Of a DNA stretch of 61,854 nt, positions 8,251 to 17,406 are shown piece by piece; positions within the stretch are counted from its first letter, which is position 1; every line of letters begins with the position of its first letter. A model generated the notes under the pieces. It did not search any database and had not been told where the DNA came from. It saw nothing but the letters and a program-made list of their open reading frames with translations. The position numbers and the translations under genes are program-made. The stretch covers positions 1-61,854 of the forward strand of contig JADLHO010000003.1 of the NCBI GenBank assembly GCA_020848735.1, read 5' to 3'. The DNA is from Planctomycetota bacterium. GTDB lineage: Bacteria; Planctomycetota; UBA1135; UBA2386.

Positions 8251-9426
8251 ATGCAAATCGAGTCGATCGAGATCCGGAACTACCGGCTGTTCCGGAACGC
8301 GGAGCTGAAGAACGTGCCCCGCCTGTGCATGGTGGTCGGCGCCAACGGCTCCGGCAAGTCGACCCTCTTCGACCTGTTCTCGTTCCTGAAGGACGCACTG
8401 ACGCAGAACGTCAGCGCCGCGGTGGCACGCCGGGGAGGGTTCCGCGAGCTGGTCAGCCGGGGCGAGTCCGGGCCGATCGGCATCACCGTGAAGTTCCGGG
8501 AGACCGGGGGGAAGCTGGCCACCTACCAGCTCGAGATCGCCGACGACGGCGGGAAGCCGGTCGTCCACCGCGAGGTCTTGAAGTTCAGGAGGGGGCAGTC
8601 CGGACAGCCGTGGCACCTCGTCGACTTCTCGAGCGGTCGAGGCACGGCGATCACGAACGAAGCCGCCTATGGGCAGGCGGGAGTGGAGCAGGAGCGCAAG
8701 GAGCACGTGCTCGACGATCCGAGCGTGCTGGCGATCAAGGGGCTCGGGCAATTCAAGGAGTTCCGGGTCGTCGCCGAGTTCCGCAGCCTGATCGAGAACT
8801 GGCACATCTCGGACTTCCACATCAGCGACGCCCGACCGAGCGCCGAGGCGGGCTACGCCGAACACCTGTCCACGCGCGGCGACAACATCGCCCAGGTCGC
8901 CCGGTACCTGTTCGAGCACCATCGGGAGCAGTTCGACCGCGTGCTCGCGGTGATGAGCGAACGCGTCCCGGGTGTCAGCAAGGTCGAGGCGAAGGCCACG
9001 GAAGATGGCCGCCTCGTGCTGCGGTTCCAGGACGGCAGCTTCCGGGACCCGTTCATCGCGCGGTACGTCTCCGACGGCACCATCAAGATGTTCGCCTACC
9101 TGGTGCTGCTCTACGACCCCAAGCCGCATCCGCTGCTGGCCGTCGAGGAGCCGGAGAACCAGCTCTATCCGGAACTCATGCACGAGCTGGTCGAGGAGTT
9201 CCGCGACTACGCGCGCCGCGGCGGTCAGGTCTTCGTGTCGACCCACTCGCCGGAGTTCCTGAACGGCGCGCGGCTCGACGAGGTGTTCTGGCTCGTCAAG
9301 CGCAAGGGGTTCACCGAGATCCGGCGCGCGTCGGAGAACGACGTGCTGCAGGGATTGGTGGCCGCCGGCGACCTGCCGGGCTCGCTCTGGAAGCAGGGAC
9401 TGTTCGAGGGAGCCGGTCCGCGATGA
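8251..9426 (+). CDS. AAA family ATPase (RecF/OLD-like, AAA_21 type), probable defence-module ATPase
   Basis: 391 residues. It begins with MQIESIEIRNYRLF, the usual opening of SMC/RecF-like ATPases, followed by the Walker A GANGSGKST at residues 31-39. Near 290 there is a Walker B-like LLAVEEPENQLYP, and near 330 the VFVSTHSPEFL segment with a switch histidine, as in OLD and AriA-type proteins. The middle insert is family-specific. The stop overlaps the ATG of a DUF4276 gene (ATGA), so the two form an operon. Such ATPase plus TOPRIM-like pairs act in OLD/PARIS-like anti-phage systems. That role is inferred from family resemblance only. It uses CGG for arginine and GGG for glycine more than neighbouring genes, which favour CGC and GGC, and it sits beside tRNA-Pro. 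Both are consistent with acquisition by transfer. Confidence 0.85.
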   Translation: MQIESIEIRNYRLFRNAELKNVPRLCMVVGANGSGKSTLFDLFSFLKDALTQNVSAAVARRGGFRELVSRGESGPIGITVKFRETGGKLATYQLEIADDGGKPVVHREVLKFRRGQSGQPWHLVDFSSGRGTAITNEAAYGQAGVEQERKEHVLDDPSVLAIKGLGQFKEFRVVAEFRSLIENWHISDFHISDARPSAEAGYAEHLSTRGDNIAQVARYLFEHHREQFDRVLAVMSERVPGVSKVEAKATEDGRLVLRFQDGSFRDPFIARYVSDGTIKMFAYLVLLYDPKPHPLLAVEEPENQLYPELMHELVEEFRDYARRGGQVFVSTHSPEFLNGARLDEVFWLVKRKGFTEIRRASENDVLQGLVAAGDLPGSLWKQGLFEGAGPR

Positions 9427-9994
9427 GGCGCATCGTGTTCCTCCTCGAGGAGTACTCCATGAAGGTGCTGCTCGAGGGGCTCCTGCCGCGTTGGTTCCCG
9501 GGCCTGGACTTCCTCTGCGTGCCGCACGAGGGCAAGCAGGACCTGGAGAAGAGCATCCCGCGCAAGCTGCAGGCCTGGCGCGAGCCCGGCGTGCGATTCG
9601 TGGTCCTGCGCGACAACGACGGCGCCGATGCCGAGCGCTCGAGGACAGGCTGGTCGAGCTGTGCCGGGCTGCAGGGCGAAAGGACACCCTCGTCCGGCTG
9701 GCCTGCCAGGAACTCGAGGCCTGGTATCTCGGTGATCCGCTGGCCTTGGCGGATGCGTTTGGCGCTCCCGCGCTCGAACAGCTCGGCCTGAAAGCCAGGT
9801 TTCGCGATCCGGACACGGTCGCTCAGCCCTCGCGAGCCCTCGAGGAACTCGCGCCGAGCTTCCAGAAGGTCTCGGGGGCGCGCGCCATGGCATCGCGACT
9901 GGAACTGGCGCGCAGCAGCTCAGGCAGCCTGCGCACGTTCGCCGAGGGCGTGCGTCGGATCGCGGAGCAGTTGCTGAGAGACTCGCAGGACTGA
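9423..9994 (+). pseudogene. DUF4276 (TOPRIM-like) partner of the ATPase, interrupted by a frameshift
   Basis: The first frame (from ATG 9423) gives MRRIVFLLEEYSMKVLLEG and VRFVVLRDNDGAD, then becomes nonsense after Asp69. The next frame from 9629 continues with CRALEDRLVELCRAAGRK, QELEAWYLGDP and FQKVSGARAM to the stop at 9994. Both halves match the DUF4276 family in order, with a normal total of about 191 residues. Loss of one T after the GAT codon near 9629 explains the break. DUF4276 carries the Glu and Asp-x-Asp pattern of TOPRIM-like nucleases (FLLEEYS, LRDND). No slippery heptamer is visible, so programmed frameshifting is less likely than a real mutation or a sequencing error. If the mutation is real, the defence pair is inactive. 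Confidence 0.75.
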
Positions 9995-10256
9995 AGGCGT
10001 CCAGTCTCCGCAGCGGCGCGACCCGCGCACCCCGATGCGTCCCACCGCAGCCGAACGAGGGGAGAGCGCAACTCGCGCCAAAGACCCGGACACGGCCCCG
10101 CATCGCTCGCGCGCGCCGCAGGTCGACGCTCGCCGCCCCAAGCCGGGACCGCCGGTTGTGAAGCGCGCGCCGAGGCAGCACACTTCGCCGGCCGCCCTCC
10201 CCTGCATGCGCCGCCGCCGGCCCACCGCGCGGTGCCGCGTTCTCCCGATCCCACCC

Positions 10257-12647
10257 ATGCGACGATCCGTGCATCCGATCGTCGGTGCCGCCCTGCTGGC
10301 CGCGCCGATGTTCCTGGTTCCGTCCTTCCTCTTCGCGCAGGAGCCGGCTCGCCCGGGCGAGCGCATTCCCGCGAGCGCGATCTCGCCGCTCGTGCTCGAG
10401 TCGATGGACGTCGTGCTCGAGCGCGAGAAGCGCGCCGTGCACTCACCGAACACCCACGGCCTCTGGAACGGTCAGGACGGCCGTTGGCTGGTCCCCTCGG
10501 AGAGCATGCGTCTCGCGACGCACTCGGGAACGCGCGCGCTGATCAACGAGTGGGGTGATCCCCGCATCGGCATCGGCTTCAACCAGCTCGTCGATCTCGA
10601 CGGGCTCTGGCTCGCCGGTCATGCGGCGGCTGCCGCGCCCGCGGTGCGCATCGTCGGCTACCGCAGCGGAACCGAGGTGCAGCGCACGAGCTGGCTCGGC
10701 CTCGGCCACGACTCGCAGCGCATCGCGCTCGGCTTCGCCGGCGTCGATCGCATCGAGTTCCAGGTCACGGGCGTCGTCGGCCGCGCCGGCTGGATCGCGC
10801 TCGACGATCTCAGCTTTGCACCGCAAGGTCAGCCCCAGGCCGCCGTGGTCCTCGACTTCGAGGACTGCGCGTTCCGCACGCCCCTGAGCGGCTCCGATTA
10901 CCGCGGCCTCGACTGGGAGACGGGCAGCGGCTTCCGCAATCCGATCGACGACCGCGACGTGATCCACGCGCCGGTCGCCGTCGAGACGAACAGCGGCGAG
11001 CTCGCCGCCGAGGGCCCGGACTCGTCCGCGCAGCCCAACGGCCTGCTGCCGACGCCCCCCAGCGTGTGGGAGAACTTCGTCGGCGCGACGCGCGGCGATC
11101 CGGGTGCAGGCTTCATCCCGCCGGACTCCTGCGGCGCGGTCGGCCCCGACCACTACATCTCGATCGTCAACACGAACCTTTCGGCCTTCGTGAAGTCGAC
11201 GGGCGCGCGCGTGCTCAACGTCTCGCTGAACTCCTTCTGGGGTTCGACGGGCACCACCGGCGACCCGCGCGCGGTCTGGGATCCGCACTCCAACCGCTTC
11301 ATCGTGCTCGCCACGAACTTCAGCGGCGGCTCGACGATCTTCCTCGCGATCTCGCAGACGGGTGACCCGACGGGTGCGTGGTTCAAGTTCCAGTTCCAGA
11401 CCAACCAGGGCACGGACGCCGGCAAGTGGCCGGACTACCCGACGCTCGGCGTCGATGCGCGCGGCATCTACACCTCGGCCTACATGGTCGGCACCGGCAA
11501 CCTGATGACGATCTGGGCGATCGACAAGGCGCCGCTGCTCGCGGGCACGCCCGCGGTCGGCACGATCACCGCGTTCCGCAGCCTCACCTGGGAAGGCGCG
11601 ATCCAGCCCTGCGTGACCTACGGTGACCCGGGTGCGCAGTGGTTCGTCTCGCGCGCGTCGAGCACCTCGCTGCGCCTGCGTCGCGTCAACCCGCCGCTCA
11701 CGGCGCCGACGCAGCAGAGCGTGGCGCTCGTGACGGTGCCCAGCCACTCGAACCCGCCGACGGCTCCCGCCCTCGGCAGCTCGCCGGGCCTCAACGCCAT
11801 CGACACGCGGCCGATGAACGCCGTGTTCCGCAACGGCTCGGTCTGGACGATCCACAACATCAACTCGGGGGGCCGCGTCGGGTGCCGCTGGTACGAGCTC
11901 CGCACCTCGACGCCGGGACTCGTGCAGTACGGCACGATCAACGATCCGGTCTGGAGCTACTTCTTCGGCTCGATCGCGGTCGACGCCGCGGGCCACGTGG
12001 GCTTCGGCTTCAGCGGCAGCCACGCCGGCGTCTACGCCTCGACCTTCGTCGCCGGGCGACACGCCAGCGATCCGACGGGCACGCAGTCCGCGCCGATCAT
12101 GACGAAGGCCGGTGTGGGCGCGATCAACCACGTCGACGGCGGCGGCCGCAACCGCTTCGGCGACTACAGCCACATCAACGTCGATCCCGTCGACGACCTC
12201 GGCTTCTGGACCATCCAGGAGTTCGGCAGCACGAGCAACAACTGGAGCACCTGGATCGCGCGCTTCGGCTACGAGACCATCGCCTACGGCGACGGACTCG
12301 CCGGCACGAACGGCGTCCCCAGCCTCGCCACGGTGTCGCGTCCGAAGATCAACTCGACGGTGACGCTGCGGATGGGCAACTCGTCCGGCGTCGCGACCGG
12401 CTGCGTGCTCGTCATCGGCCTCTCGACCACGGCCCTGCCGGTGCTCGGCGGCACGCTGCTCGTGAGCCCGCTCATCACCGAAGGCCTCCCGCTCCCGTCG
12501 CCGAGCGGCACGATCGGCATCCCCTATCCGAACGACCCGGCGATGGTCGCGCAGGCGATCTTCTACCAGACGGCGCAGATCGACGCGGGCGCGCCGCAGG
12601 GCGTGTCGTTCAGCCGCGGTCTCGAGGTCCGTCCGGATTCGCGCTGA
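10257..12647 (+). CDS. Large secreted beta-propeller-like protein with the shared C-terminal beta domain
   Basis: 796 residues. A signal peptide covers about residues 1-24 (VPSFLFAQE). Residues about 260-670 read like a sialidase/WD-type propeller with repeated short blades (AVWDPHSNRFIVLATN, WFKFQFQTNQGTDAGKWPDY, GFGFSGSHAGVY, GFWTIQEFGS). From about 680 the domain starting YGDGLAGTNGVPSL and ending ARG-poor beta strands, then FSRGLEV, resembles the C-terminal domains of the proteins at 56978 and 58125. No enzymatic motif was recognised. An in-frame ATG at 10206 exists, but 10257 gives the cleaner signal peptide. The 262 bases upstream hold no other gene. The 3' end overlaps the convergent NnrS gene by 38 bases. 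Confidence 0.75.
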   Translation: MRRSVHPIVGAALLAAPMFLVPSFLFAQEPARPGERIPASAISPLVLESMDVVLEREKRAVHSPNTHGLWNGQDGRWLVPSESMRLATHSGTRALINEWGDPRIGIGFNQLVDLDGLWLAGHAAAAAPAVRIVGYRSGTEVQRTSWLGLGHDSQRIALGFAGVDRIEFQVTGVVGRAGWIALDDLSFAPQGQPQAAVVLDFEDCAFRTPLSGSDYRGLDWETGSGFRNPIDDRDVIHAPVAVETNSGELAAEGPDSSAQPNGLLPTPPSVWENFVGATRGDPGAGFIPPDSCGAVGPDHYISIVNTNLSAFVKSTGARVLNVSLNSFWGSTGTTGDPRAVWDPHSNRFIVLATNFSGGSTIFLAISQTGDPTGAWFKFQFQTNQGTDAGKWPDYPTLGVDARGIYTSAYMVGTGNLMTIWAIDKAPLLAGTPAVGTITAFRSLTWEGAIQPCVTYGDPGAQWFVSRASSTSLRLRRVNPPLTAPTQQSVALVTVPSHSNPPTAPALGSSPGLNAIDTRPMNAVFRNGSVWTIHNINSGGRVGCRWYELRTSTPGLVQYGTINDPVWSYFFGSIAVDAAGHVGFGFSGSHAGVYASTFVAGRHASDPTGTQSAPIMTKAGVGAINHVDGGGRNRFGDYSHINVDPVDDLGFWTIQEFGSTSNNWSTWIARFGYETIAYGDGLAGTNGVPSLATVSRPKINSTVTLRMGNSSGVATGCVLVIGLSTTALPVLGGTLLVSPLITEGLPLPSPSGTIGIPYPNDPAMVAQAIFYQTAQIDAGAPQGVSFSRGLEVRPDSR

Positions 12648-13803
12648 GAATCGCGTCGCGCGTCCTGCTGCGCCAACAGCGCGGCAGGACGAGCCAGGCG
12701 GACGCGCAGGCCGCGGTGAACATCGCGGCCGCCGCGCCGCCGAGCCAGCGCGTGCGATGAAGGGGCTCGAGCTCCGCCGCCGTGCGCAACGCGAGCGCGA
12801 GGGCGCAGGCGAGGTAGCAGACCATCGCCGCGCTCCGCTCGCCGGGCACGCGGAGACGCCAAGGTGCGTGCGCGCGCGCCACGTGCAGACCGACGGCGAG
12901 CACCAACGGCAGGACCCCACCGACATAGGCGAGGTGCAAGCCGAGCCGCGGCCAGGGTGAGAGCGCCGCGACGAGGTGGCCGAGCGGTACGCAGGCCAGC
13001 GCCGTGCGCAGGACGCGCGCCTCGAGGCCGGGCCGCGTGATCGGCCGCACGAGGGCGAGCGGCCGCGCCAGCAGGCCGAGCATCAGGAGCCCGCGCAGCA
13101 GGTGACCCGCGCGGTACGCGACGAAGGCCTCGAGCGCGAAGCTCGCGACCAACGCGATCGCCGCGAGGCCCATCGCGGGCGTCAGCACCCGACGCGGTCC
13201 GCTCGCATCCGGCGCGAGCTCGCCGCGCGTGGCCATCGGGATGACGACGCTGCCTGCGCCGAGCATCAGCGCGAGGACCGCGCCCTGCGTGACGCAGAGC
13301 TTGCCGAACTCGTGCCAGGCGAAGAACTCGCGACCGAGCGCCGCACCGAGACCTGTGAACACGGCGCCGCAGAGCGCGATCGCGAACGCCAGCGCGAGCC
13401 AGCCGAGCTCCTGCGGGCCACGCCGGGGGCCGCTCCGCAGCGCGCGGACGACGAACCGCAGCATCGCCAGAACGAGCAGCACGAAGAGCGTCTCGCCCTC
13501 CTTCACCGCGCCGAAGCGCACGGCCAGCACGGTCCCCGCGGTGCCGAGCACCGCGAGGCCGAGCAACCCGGGCGAGGGCGGAGCCGTCCCCGTGCGCCGC
13601 GGCAGCATCGTGAGGACGACGCCGGACGCGAAGGCGAGCACGAAGCCCTGCACCTGCGCGATGCCGTGGAAGACGGAGCCGCCGTCGTGGGACCAGCCGA
13701 GCGCGAACGCGAGCCAATGCGCGGCACCGGCGATCAGCGCGAGCAGCCCGATCGGGAAGAGGAGCCGCCAGGGTTCGCGACGGAGGCCGTGCGGGTTCGT
13801 CAT
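12610..13803 (-). CDS. NnrS family multi-spanning membrane protein
   Basis: 397 residues with about 12 hydrophobic segments. The N-terminal part matches NnrS: HWLAFALGW, then FHGIAQVQGFVLAFASG and MLPRRTG. NnrS proteins are haem/copper-associated membrane proteins linked to nitrosative stress and denitrification regulons; their reaction is unknown. No nitrogen-oxide genes are nearby. The start ATG at 13803 overlaps the stop of the upstream RNA 2',3'-cyclic phosphodiesterase gene (TGATG), so the two are co-transcribed. The last codons overlap the 3' end of the convergent secreted-protein gene by 38 bases. Confidence 0.85.
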   Translation of the reverse strand: MTNPHGLRREPWRLLFPIGLLALIAGAAHWLAFALGWSHDGGSVFHGIAQVQGFVLAFASGVVLTMLPRRTGTAPPSPGLLGLAVLGTAGTVLAVRFGAVKEGETLFVLLVLAMLRFVVRALRSGPRRGPQELGWLALAFAIALCGAVFTGLGAALGREFFAWHEFGKLCVTQGAVLALMLGAGSVVIPMATRGELAPDASGPRRVLTPAMGLAAIALVASFALEAFVAYRAGHLLRGLLMLGLLARPLALVRPITRPGLEARVLRTALACVPLGHLVAALSPWPRLGLHLAYVGGVLPLVLAVGLHVARAHAPWRLRVPGERSAAMVCYLACALALALRTAAELEPLHRTRWLGGAAAAMFTAACASAWLVLPRCWRSRTRDAILSANPDGPRDRG

Positions 13804-14423
13804 CACGCGGGACCGGACGGCTCGGTGCTCGGCAGGGTCTGGACCACCGCGTAGCGCGCGCCATCGCGCGTGAGTTCGCTCGCGTAGAGGACGACCTGGT
13901 CGATCGGTTCGAGGGTGAGGGACATGCCCGCCGCGCGTTGCGCGAGCGACGCCTCGAGTTCCCACAGGCGATGCGGCCCACGCACGCGGCCGAGCGTGAC
14001 GTGCGGGTGGAACGGGCGCGTCGCCCGCGGTTCCTTGAACGGCGCGAGCGTGCGCGCGAGTCGCGCCGCGAGTTCGCGCAGCGCCGCGAGTGCAGAGCCC
14101 CCCGGCACATCCGCGAACCCGGCCCAGATCACGCGGGCGGGACCGCGCGCCGGGAATCGGCCGAGCCCATGCAGCGCGAGGGCGATGGGCAAGGGCCAGG
14201 AGACCGCGCGCAACGCGGCACGCAACGGCTCGAGCCGATCGACGGCGACCGCGCCGAGGAACGCGAGCGTCACGTGGGCCTGTCGCGGGTCCGTCCAGCG
14301 CACGTCGGCGCCGATCCGACGGAGTTCGCCGATCTCGAGTGCCAGACGCTCCGTCGCCGCGCGCGGCAGCGGCAGGGCGACGAAGAGTCGTGTCGACTCC
14401 GCCTTCGCGTCGGCGTGGTGCAC
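13803..14423 (-). CDS. thpR: RNA 2',3'-cyclic 3'-phosphodiesterase (2'-5' RNA ligase family, ThpR)
   Basis: About 206 residues of the 2H phosphoesterase superfamily. Both catalytic HxT motifs are present: HVTLAFLG near residue 55 and HPHVTLGRV near 145, with the usual opening RLFVALPLP. The family hydrolyses 2',3'-cyclic phosphate ends of RNA or tRNA halves in the cytoplasm. No ATG is available near the conserved start; GTG at 14423 is the nearest plausible initiation codon, eight residues before the first beta strand. It is divergent from the pseudouridine synthase gene (75-base gap) and coupled to the NnrS gene. Confidence 0.85.
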   Translation of the reverse strand: MHHADAKAESTRLFVALPLPRAATERLALEIGELRRIGADVRWTDPRQAHVTLAFLGAVAVDRLEPLRAALRAVSWPLPIALALHGLGRFPARGPARVIWAGFADVPGGSALAALRELAARLARTLAPFKEPRATRPFHPHVTLGRVRGPHRLWELEASLAQRAAGMSLTLEPIDQVVLYASELTRDGARYAVVQTLPSTEPSGPA

Positions 14424-14498
14424 GCGCGCATCATTCCCGCCCGCGGCGCTCGCAGGCAACAGCTTGCGGCGCGCGTCCGACACGGTTCTGCTCGCCCC

Positions 14499-15491
14499 GT
14501 GGTCGAACTCGAGTTGTCCGCCGACGACGCCGGCCAACGCGCCGACCGCTGGCTCCGCAGGCGCTTGCCGAACGCACCGCTCGCGCTCGTGCATCGACTG
14601 CTGCGCTCCGGACTCGTGCGCCAGGGCGAGCGTCGTCTCCGGGCGGGTGACCGGCTCGACGCCGCGATCCCCCTCGCGCTGCTCCTCGATCCCGCGCGGT
14701 TCGCCGAGCTGCAGGGGGAGGCCCGCGCGCGGCCGGCGCGGGGCGCGACGCCGACGCGGAGCCCGCTGCTCGCGCGCGTGCGGGTCGTCCACGAGGACGA
14801 GGCGCTGCTGGTCATCGACAAGCCCGGTGGCCTGGCCGTGCAACCCGGCACGGGACTCGGCGACGAGCACCTCCTCGCCTGGCTCGATGCCCACGTCGAG
14901 GCGCCGCGCGATCCGCACTCGAGGTTCCGCGCCGCACCGGCGCATCGCATCGACAAGGGCACGTCCGGCCTCGTGCTCGTCGGCAAGACCGCGGCGGCCG
15001 CGCGCGCCCTCGCCGCCGCGTTCCGCGAGCATCGCGTGACGAAGTCCTACCTCGCGATCGTCCACGGTGCGCCGCAGCCGGCGGCCGGGCTCATCGACCT
15101 GCCGCTGGCCGTCGACGACCGGGGGGCTCGGTCCCGCAAGGCGGCGGTCGACGAGGGCGGCGTCGTCGCCAGCACGCGGTTCCGCACGCGCTCCGGCCAC
15201 GGGGCCCTCACGCTGCTCGAGCTGCGGATCGACACGGGGCGGACGCACCAGATCCGCGCGCATCTCGCGGCGATCGGACATCCGATCGTCGGCGACGACC
15301 GCTATGGCGCGCCGCGCGCCCGCCTCCTGCGAGGGCGCTTCGCCCTGCACGCCGCGGGTCTGGAGCTCGCGCATCCGACACGGGGAACGCGCCTGCAGTT
15401 CGACGCGCCGTGGCCCGGCGAGCTCGCCGCGATCCTCCGCGACGCCGACGACGAGCCGCGACGCGCGCCGGACGGACGAGCACCGCGTTGA
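14499..15491 (+). CDS. RluA family pseudouridine synthase with S4 domain
   Basis: 330 residues. The N-terminal S4-like RNA-binding part (RADRWLRRRLPNAPLALV, about 14-45) is followed by the catalytic domain. Catalytic Asp is in HRIDKGTSGLVLVGK near residue 150, and the C-terminal motif is GRTHQIRAHLAAIGHPI. The enzyme isomerises uridine to pseudouridine in 23S rRNA, by analogy with RluC/RluD; the exact site cannot be given. GTG at 14499 was chosen because it begins the S4 domain directly and no ATG precedes it in frame. Confidence 0.88.
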   Translation: MVELELSADDAGQRADRWLRRRLPNAPLALVHRLLRSGLVRQGERRLRAGDRLDAAIPLALLLDPARFAELQGEARARPARGATPTRSPLLARVRVVHEDEALLVIDKPGGLAVQPGTGLGDEHLLAWLDAHVEAPRDPHSRFRAAPAHRIDKGTSGLVLVGKTAAAARALAAAFREHRVTKSYLAIVHGAPQPAAGLIDLPLAVDDRGARSRKAAVDEGGVVASTRFRTRSGHGALTLLELRIDTGRTHQIRAHLAAIGHPIVGDDRYGAPRARLLRGRFALHAAGLELAHPTRGTRLQFDAPWPGELAAILRDADDEPRRAPDGRAPR

Positions 15492-15522
15492 GCGGTTCGG
15501 CGTCCGCTATGGTCAGGCCCCG

Positions 15523-17391
15523 GTGCGTCGCCTCTGCCTCAGCTCCCTGCTCGCCGCGAGTTCCTGCGCGGGCCTCCTCGCGCAGGGCGGCGCCTTGCCG
15601 CGGCAGGACGCGCTCGGCCGGGTGCTCGATGCCCAGGCGAGACCGCGCGCATCGGCCATCGTCGAGCTCGTGTCGTTGCCGCTGGCCGGCGACGATCGCT
15701 TCGGCCGGATCGATCGCGTGCTCGCCCGCAGCGACGAACGCGGCCGGGTGCGCGCCGCGGTGCTCCCCGGCCGCAGCTACGCGGCGTGGGCCCACAGCCC
15801 TGCCGCGGACGGGCGTGATCACGTCACGCCGATCCGGGACGGCATCGTCGCCGGCCTGCCCTTCGAGCTGAACGAGTCGACGACCACGCGCGCGCGCCTG
15901 CAGCTCGACGTCACCGCCATCGCGGCGGCGCGCGGCCCGCTGAACGTCGTGCTCGTGCCGGTCGCGGAGCAACGCCCGCTGCCCTGGTCGAACCTCGTCC
16001 TCGAGGCCCTCGACGGCCGCGTGCGTGGCCCGGCGCTGCCGGACGGGACCTGGTTGCTCCGCATCGAGGAGCGCTCGAGCGGGACCCTGTTGCGCACGGT
16101 GCCGCTCGAGCTCGCGGCCGAGGGCCGACTCACGCTCGACGGCCTCGGCCCGCTCCTCGAGCACAGCCTCGCGGTGCGCGACGCCGAGACCGGCGCGCTG
16201 CTCGGCGACGCGCGCTGCGAATCGCTCGCGTGGGGTCTCCCGTTCCCCGGCGCCGCGCTCGACGCCGACGGTCAGAAGCTCTGGCGCGGGACCGCCGCGG
16301 AGACGCCGGCATTGGTGCGCGCACCCTCGCACGCGCCGCGCCTCGTCGCCGCATCCGGCGGGGCGCGAACCGAACACCGCGCGGACTGGCCCGCGCTGCG
16401 CGCCGGCTTCGCGCCGCGCGCGCAGGCCTGGCTGCCCAAGGCCCGGCGCGTGCGCGGCCGCATCACGCTGCACGGGCAGGCCGCCGCGGGACTCGAGCTC
16501 GTCGTCCAGGAAGCCGTGCCGGGCATGGATGGCGCTGCGGAGTGGCTGGCCGTCCGCCGGGCGCTGCGCTGCGACGCCGAGGGTCGCTTCACGATCGCGG
16601 ACCTCGAGCGCACGCACGTGATGATCGCGCACGCCCTGCTCGACGAGGCCCTGCTCGCGCGCTTGCCCTTCGGCGAAGAGGGACTCGATCCGCTGGTGCA
16701 CAGCCTGCTCGTCGTGCCGCCGGGTGATGCGCTCGACGTCGAGCTCGCGCCGATCGCCCTCGAGAGCCTCGATGCGGTGCGCATCACGGCGTTGCTCCAG
16801 GACGGCACGCCGGCGGCCGGCGCCGAGCTCTGGATCGATCCCGGCGCCGAGCTGCGGCGCCTCGTCGGCACGCTGCGCACGCATTGTGATCGCCTCGGCC
16901 GGCATCGCCGCCTCGTGCCCCCCGCGCGACGCTTGGACCTCGTCGTGAGGACCCCGCAGGCGATCGATGCCTTCGTGCTGAGCAGCAGCGCGCAGGCGAG
17001 CGGCGCACGGACCGATCACAGCGCCGCGCTGCGCTCCCAGGCGCGGCTCACGGGTCGCGTCGTCGACGGCAACGGCGAGCCACGCGGCGACGTGCGCGTC
17101 GAGGTCACCTACACGCTGCGTCACTGGCCGCAGCGGCCGGGCGTGACGATGCCGGGCGACGATCTCCCCGCCCGCGGTTCCGCGCTCGTCCACGAGCCGG
17201 CGCGGACGCCTTCGTTCCTGCTCCACGTCCTCGCCTTGCAGGCACCGCGCAGCGATGCCGCGGGGAACTTCGCGATCACCGTGCCGCGTGCGACGCCGCA
17301 GATCCTCGTCGAGTGCGAGGGCAGGCACTGCCCCGTCGACCTGACGAGCGCCGACGATCCTCCGCCGATCTCGATCGGCACGTCCCGCTGA
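15523..17391 (+). CDS. Secreted protein with carboxypeptidase regulatory-like domains
   Basis: 622 residues. A signal peptide (LCLSSLLAASSCAGLLAQ) starts at GTG 15523, seven codons or so after the preceding gene's end. At least three carboxypeptidase-regulatory/CnaB-like modules are visible: GRVLDAQARPRASAIVELVS (about 30), RVRGRITLHGQAAAGLELVV (about 310) and ARLTGRVVDGNGEPRGDVRV (about 510). Such modules are small beta sandwiches in large exported proteins. No catalytic domain was recognised. The ATG at 15510 is in another frame, which supports GTG 15523. Confidence 0.75.
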   Translation: MRRLCLSSLLAASSCAGLLAQGGALPRQDALGRVLDAQARPRASAIVELVSLPLAGDDRFGRIDRVLARSDERGRVRAAVLPGRSYAAWAHSPAADGRDHVTPIRDGIVAGLPFELNESTTTRARLQLDVTAIAAARGPLNVVLVPVAEQRPLPWSNLVLEALDGRVRGPALPDGTWLLRIEERSSGTLLRTVPLELAAEGRLTLDGLGPLLEHSLAVRDAETGALLGDARCESLAWGLPFPGAALDADGQKLWRGTAAETPALVRAPSHAPRLVAASGGARTEHRADWPALRAGFAPRAQAWLPKARRVRGRITLHGQAAAGLELVVQEAVPGMDGAAEWLAVRRALRCDAEGRFTIADLERTHVMIAHALLDEALLARLPFGEEGLDPLVHSLLVVPPGDALDVELAPIALESLDAVRITALLQDGTPAAGAELWIDPGAELRRLVGTLRTHCDRLGRHRRLVPPARRLDLVVRTPQAIDAFVLSSSAQASGARTDHSAALRSQARLTGRVVDGNGEPRGDVRVEVTYTLRHWPQRPGVTMPGDDLPARGSALVHEPARTPSFLLHVLALQAPRSDAAGNFAITVPRATPQILVECEGRHCPVDLTSADDPPPISIGTSR

Positions 17392-17406
17392 TCCGCGCCC
17401 AAGACC

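Noticed and set aside
9600-9640. Programmed -1 frameshifting in the DUF4276 gene
   Set aside because: No slippery heptamer or following stem-loop is visible at the switch, and the family is normally encoded in one frame.
8125-10256. Attachment-site repeat of the tRNA-Pro 3' end marking an island boundary
   Set aside because: No copy of the T-arm/acceptor sequence was found downstream by eye, and no integrase gene is present; island status stays a suggestion.
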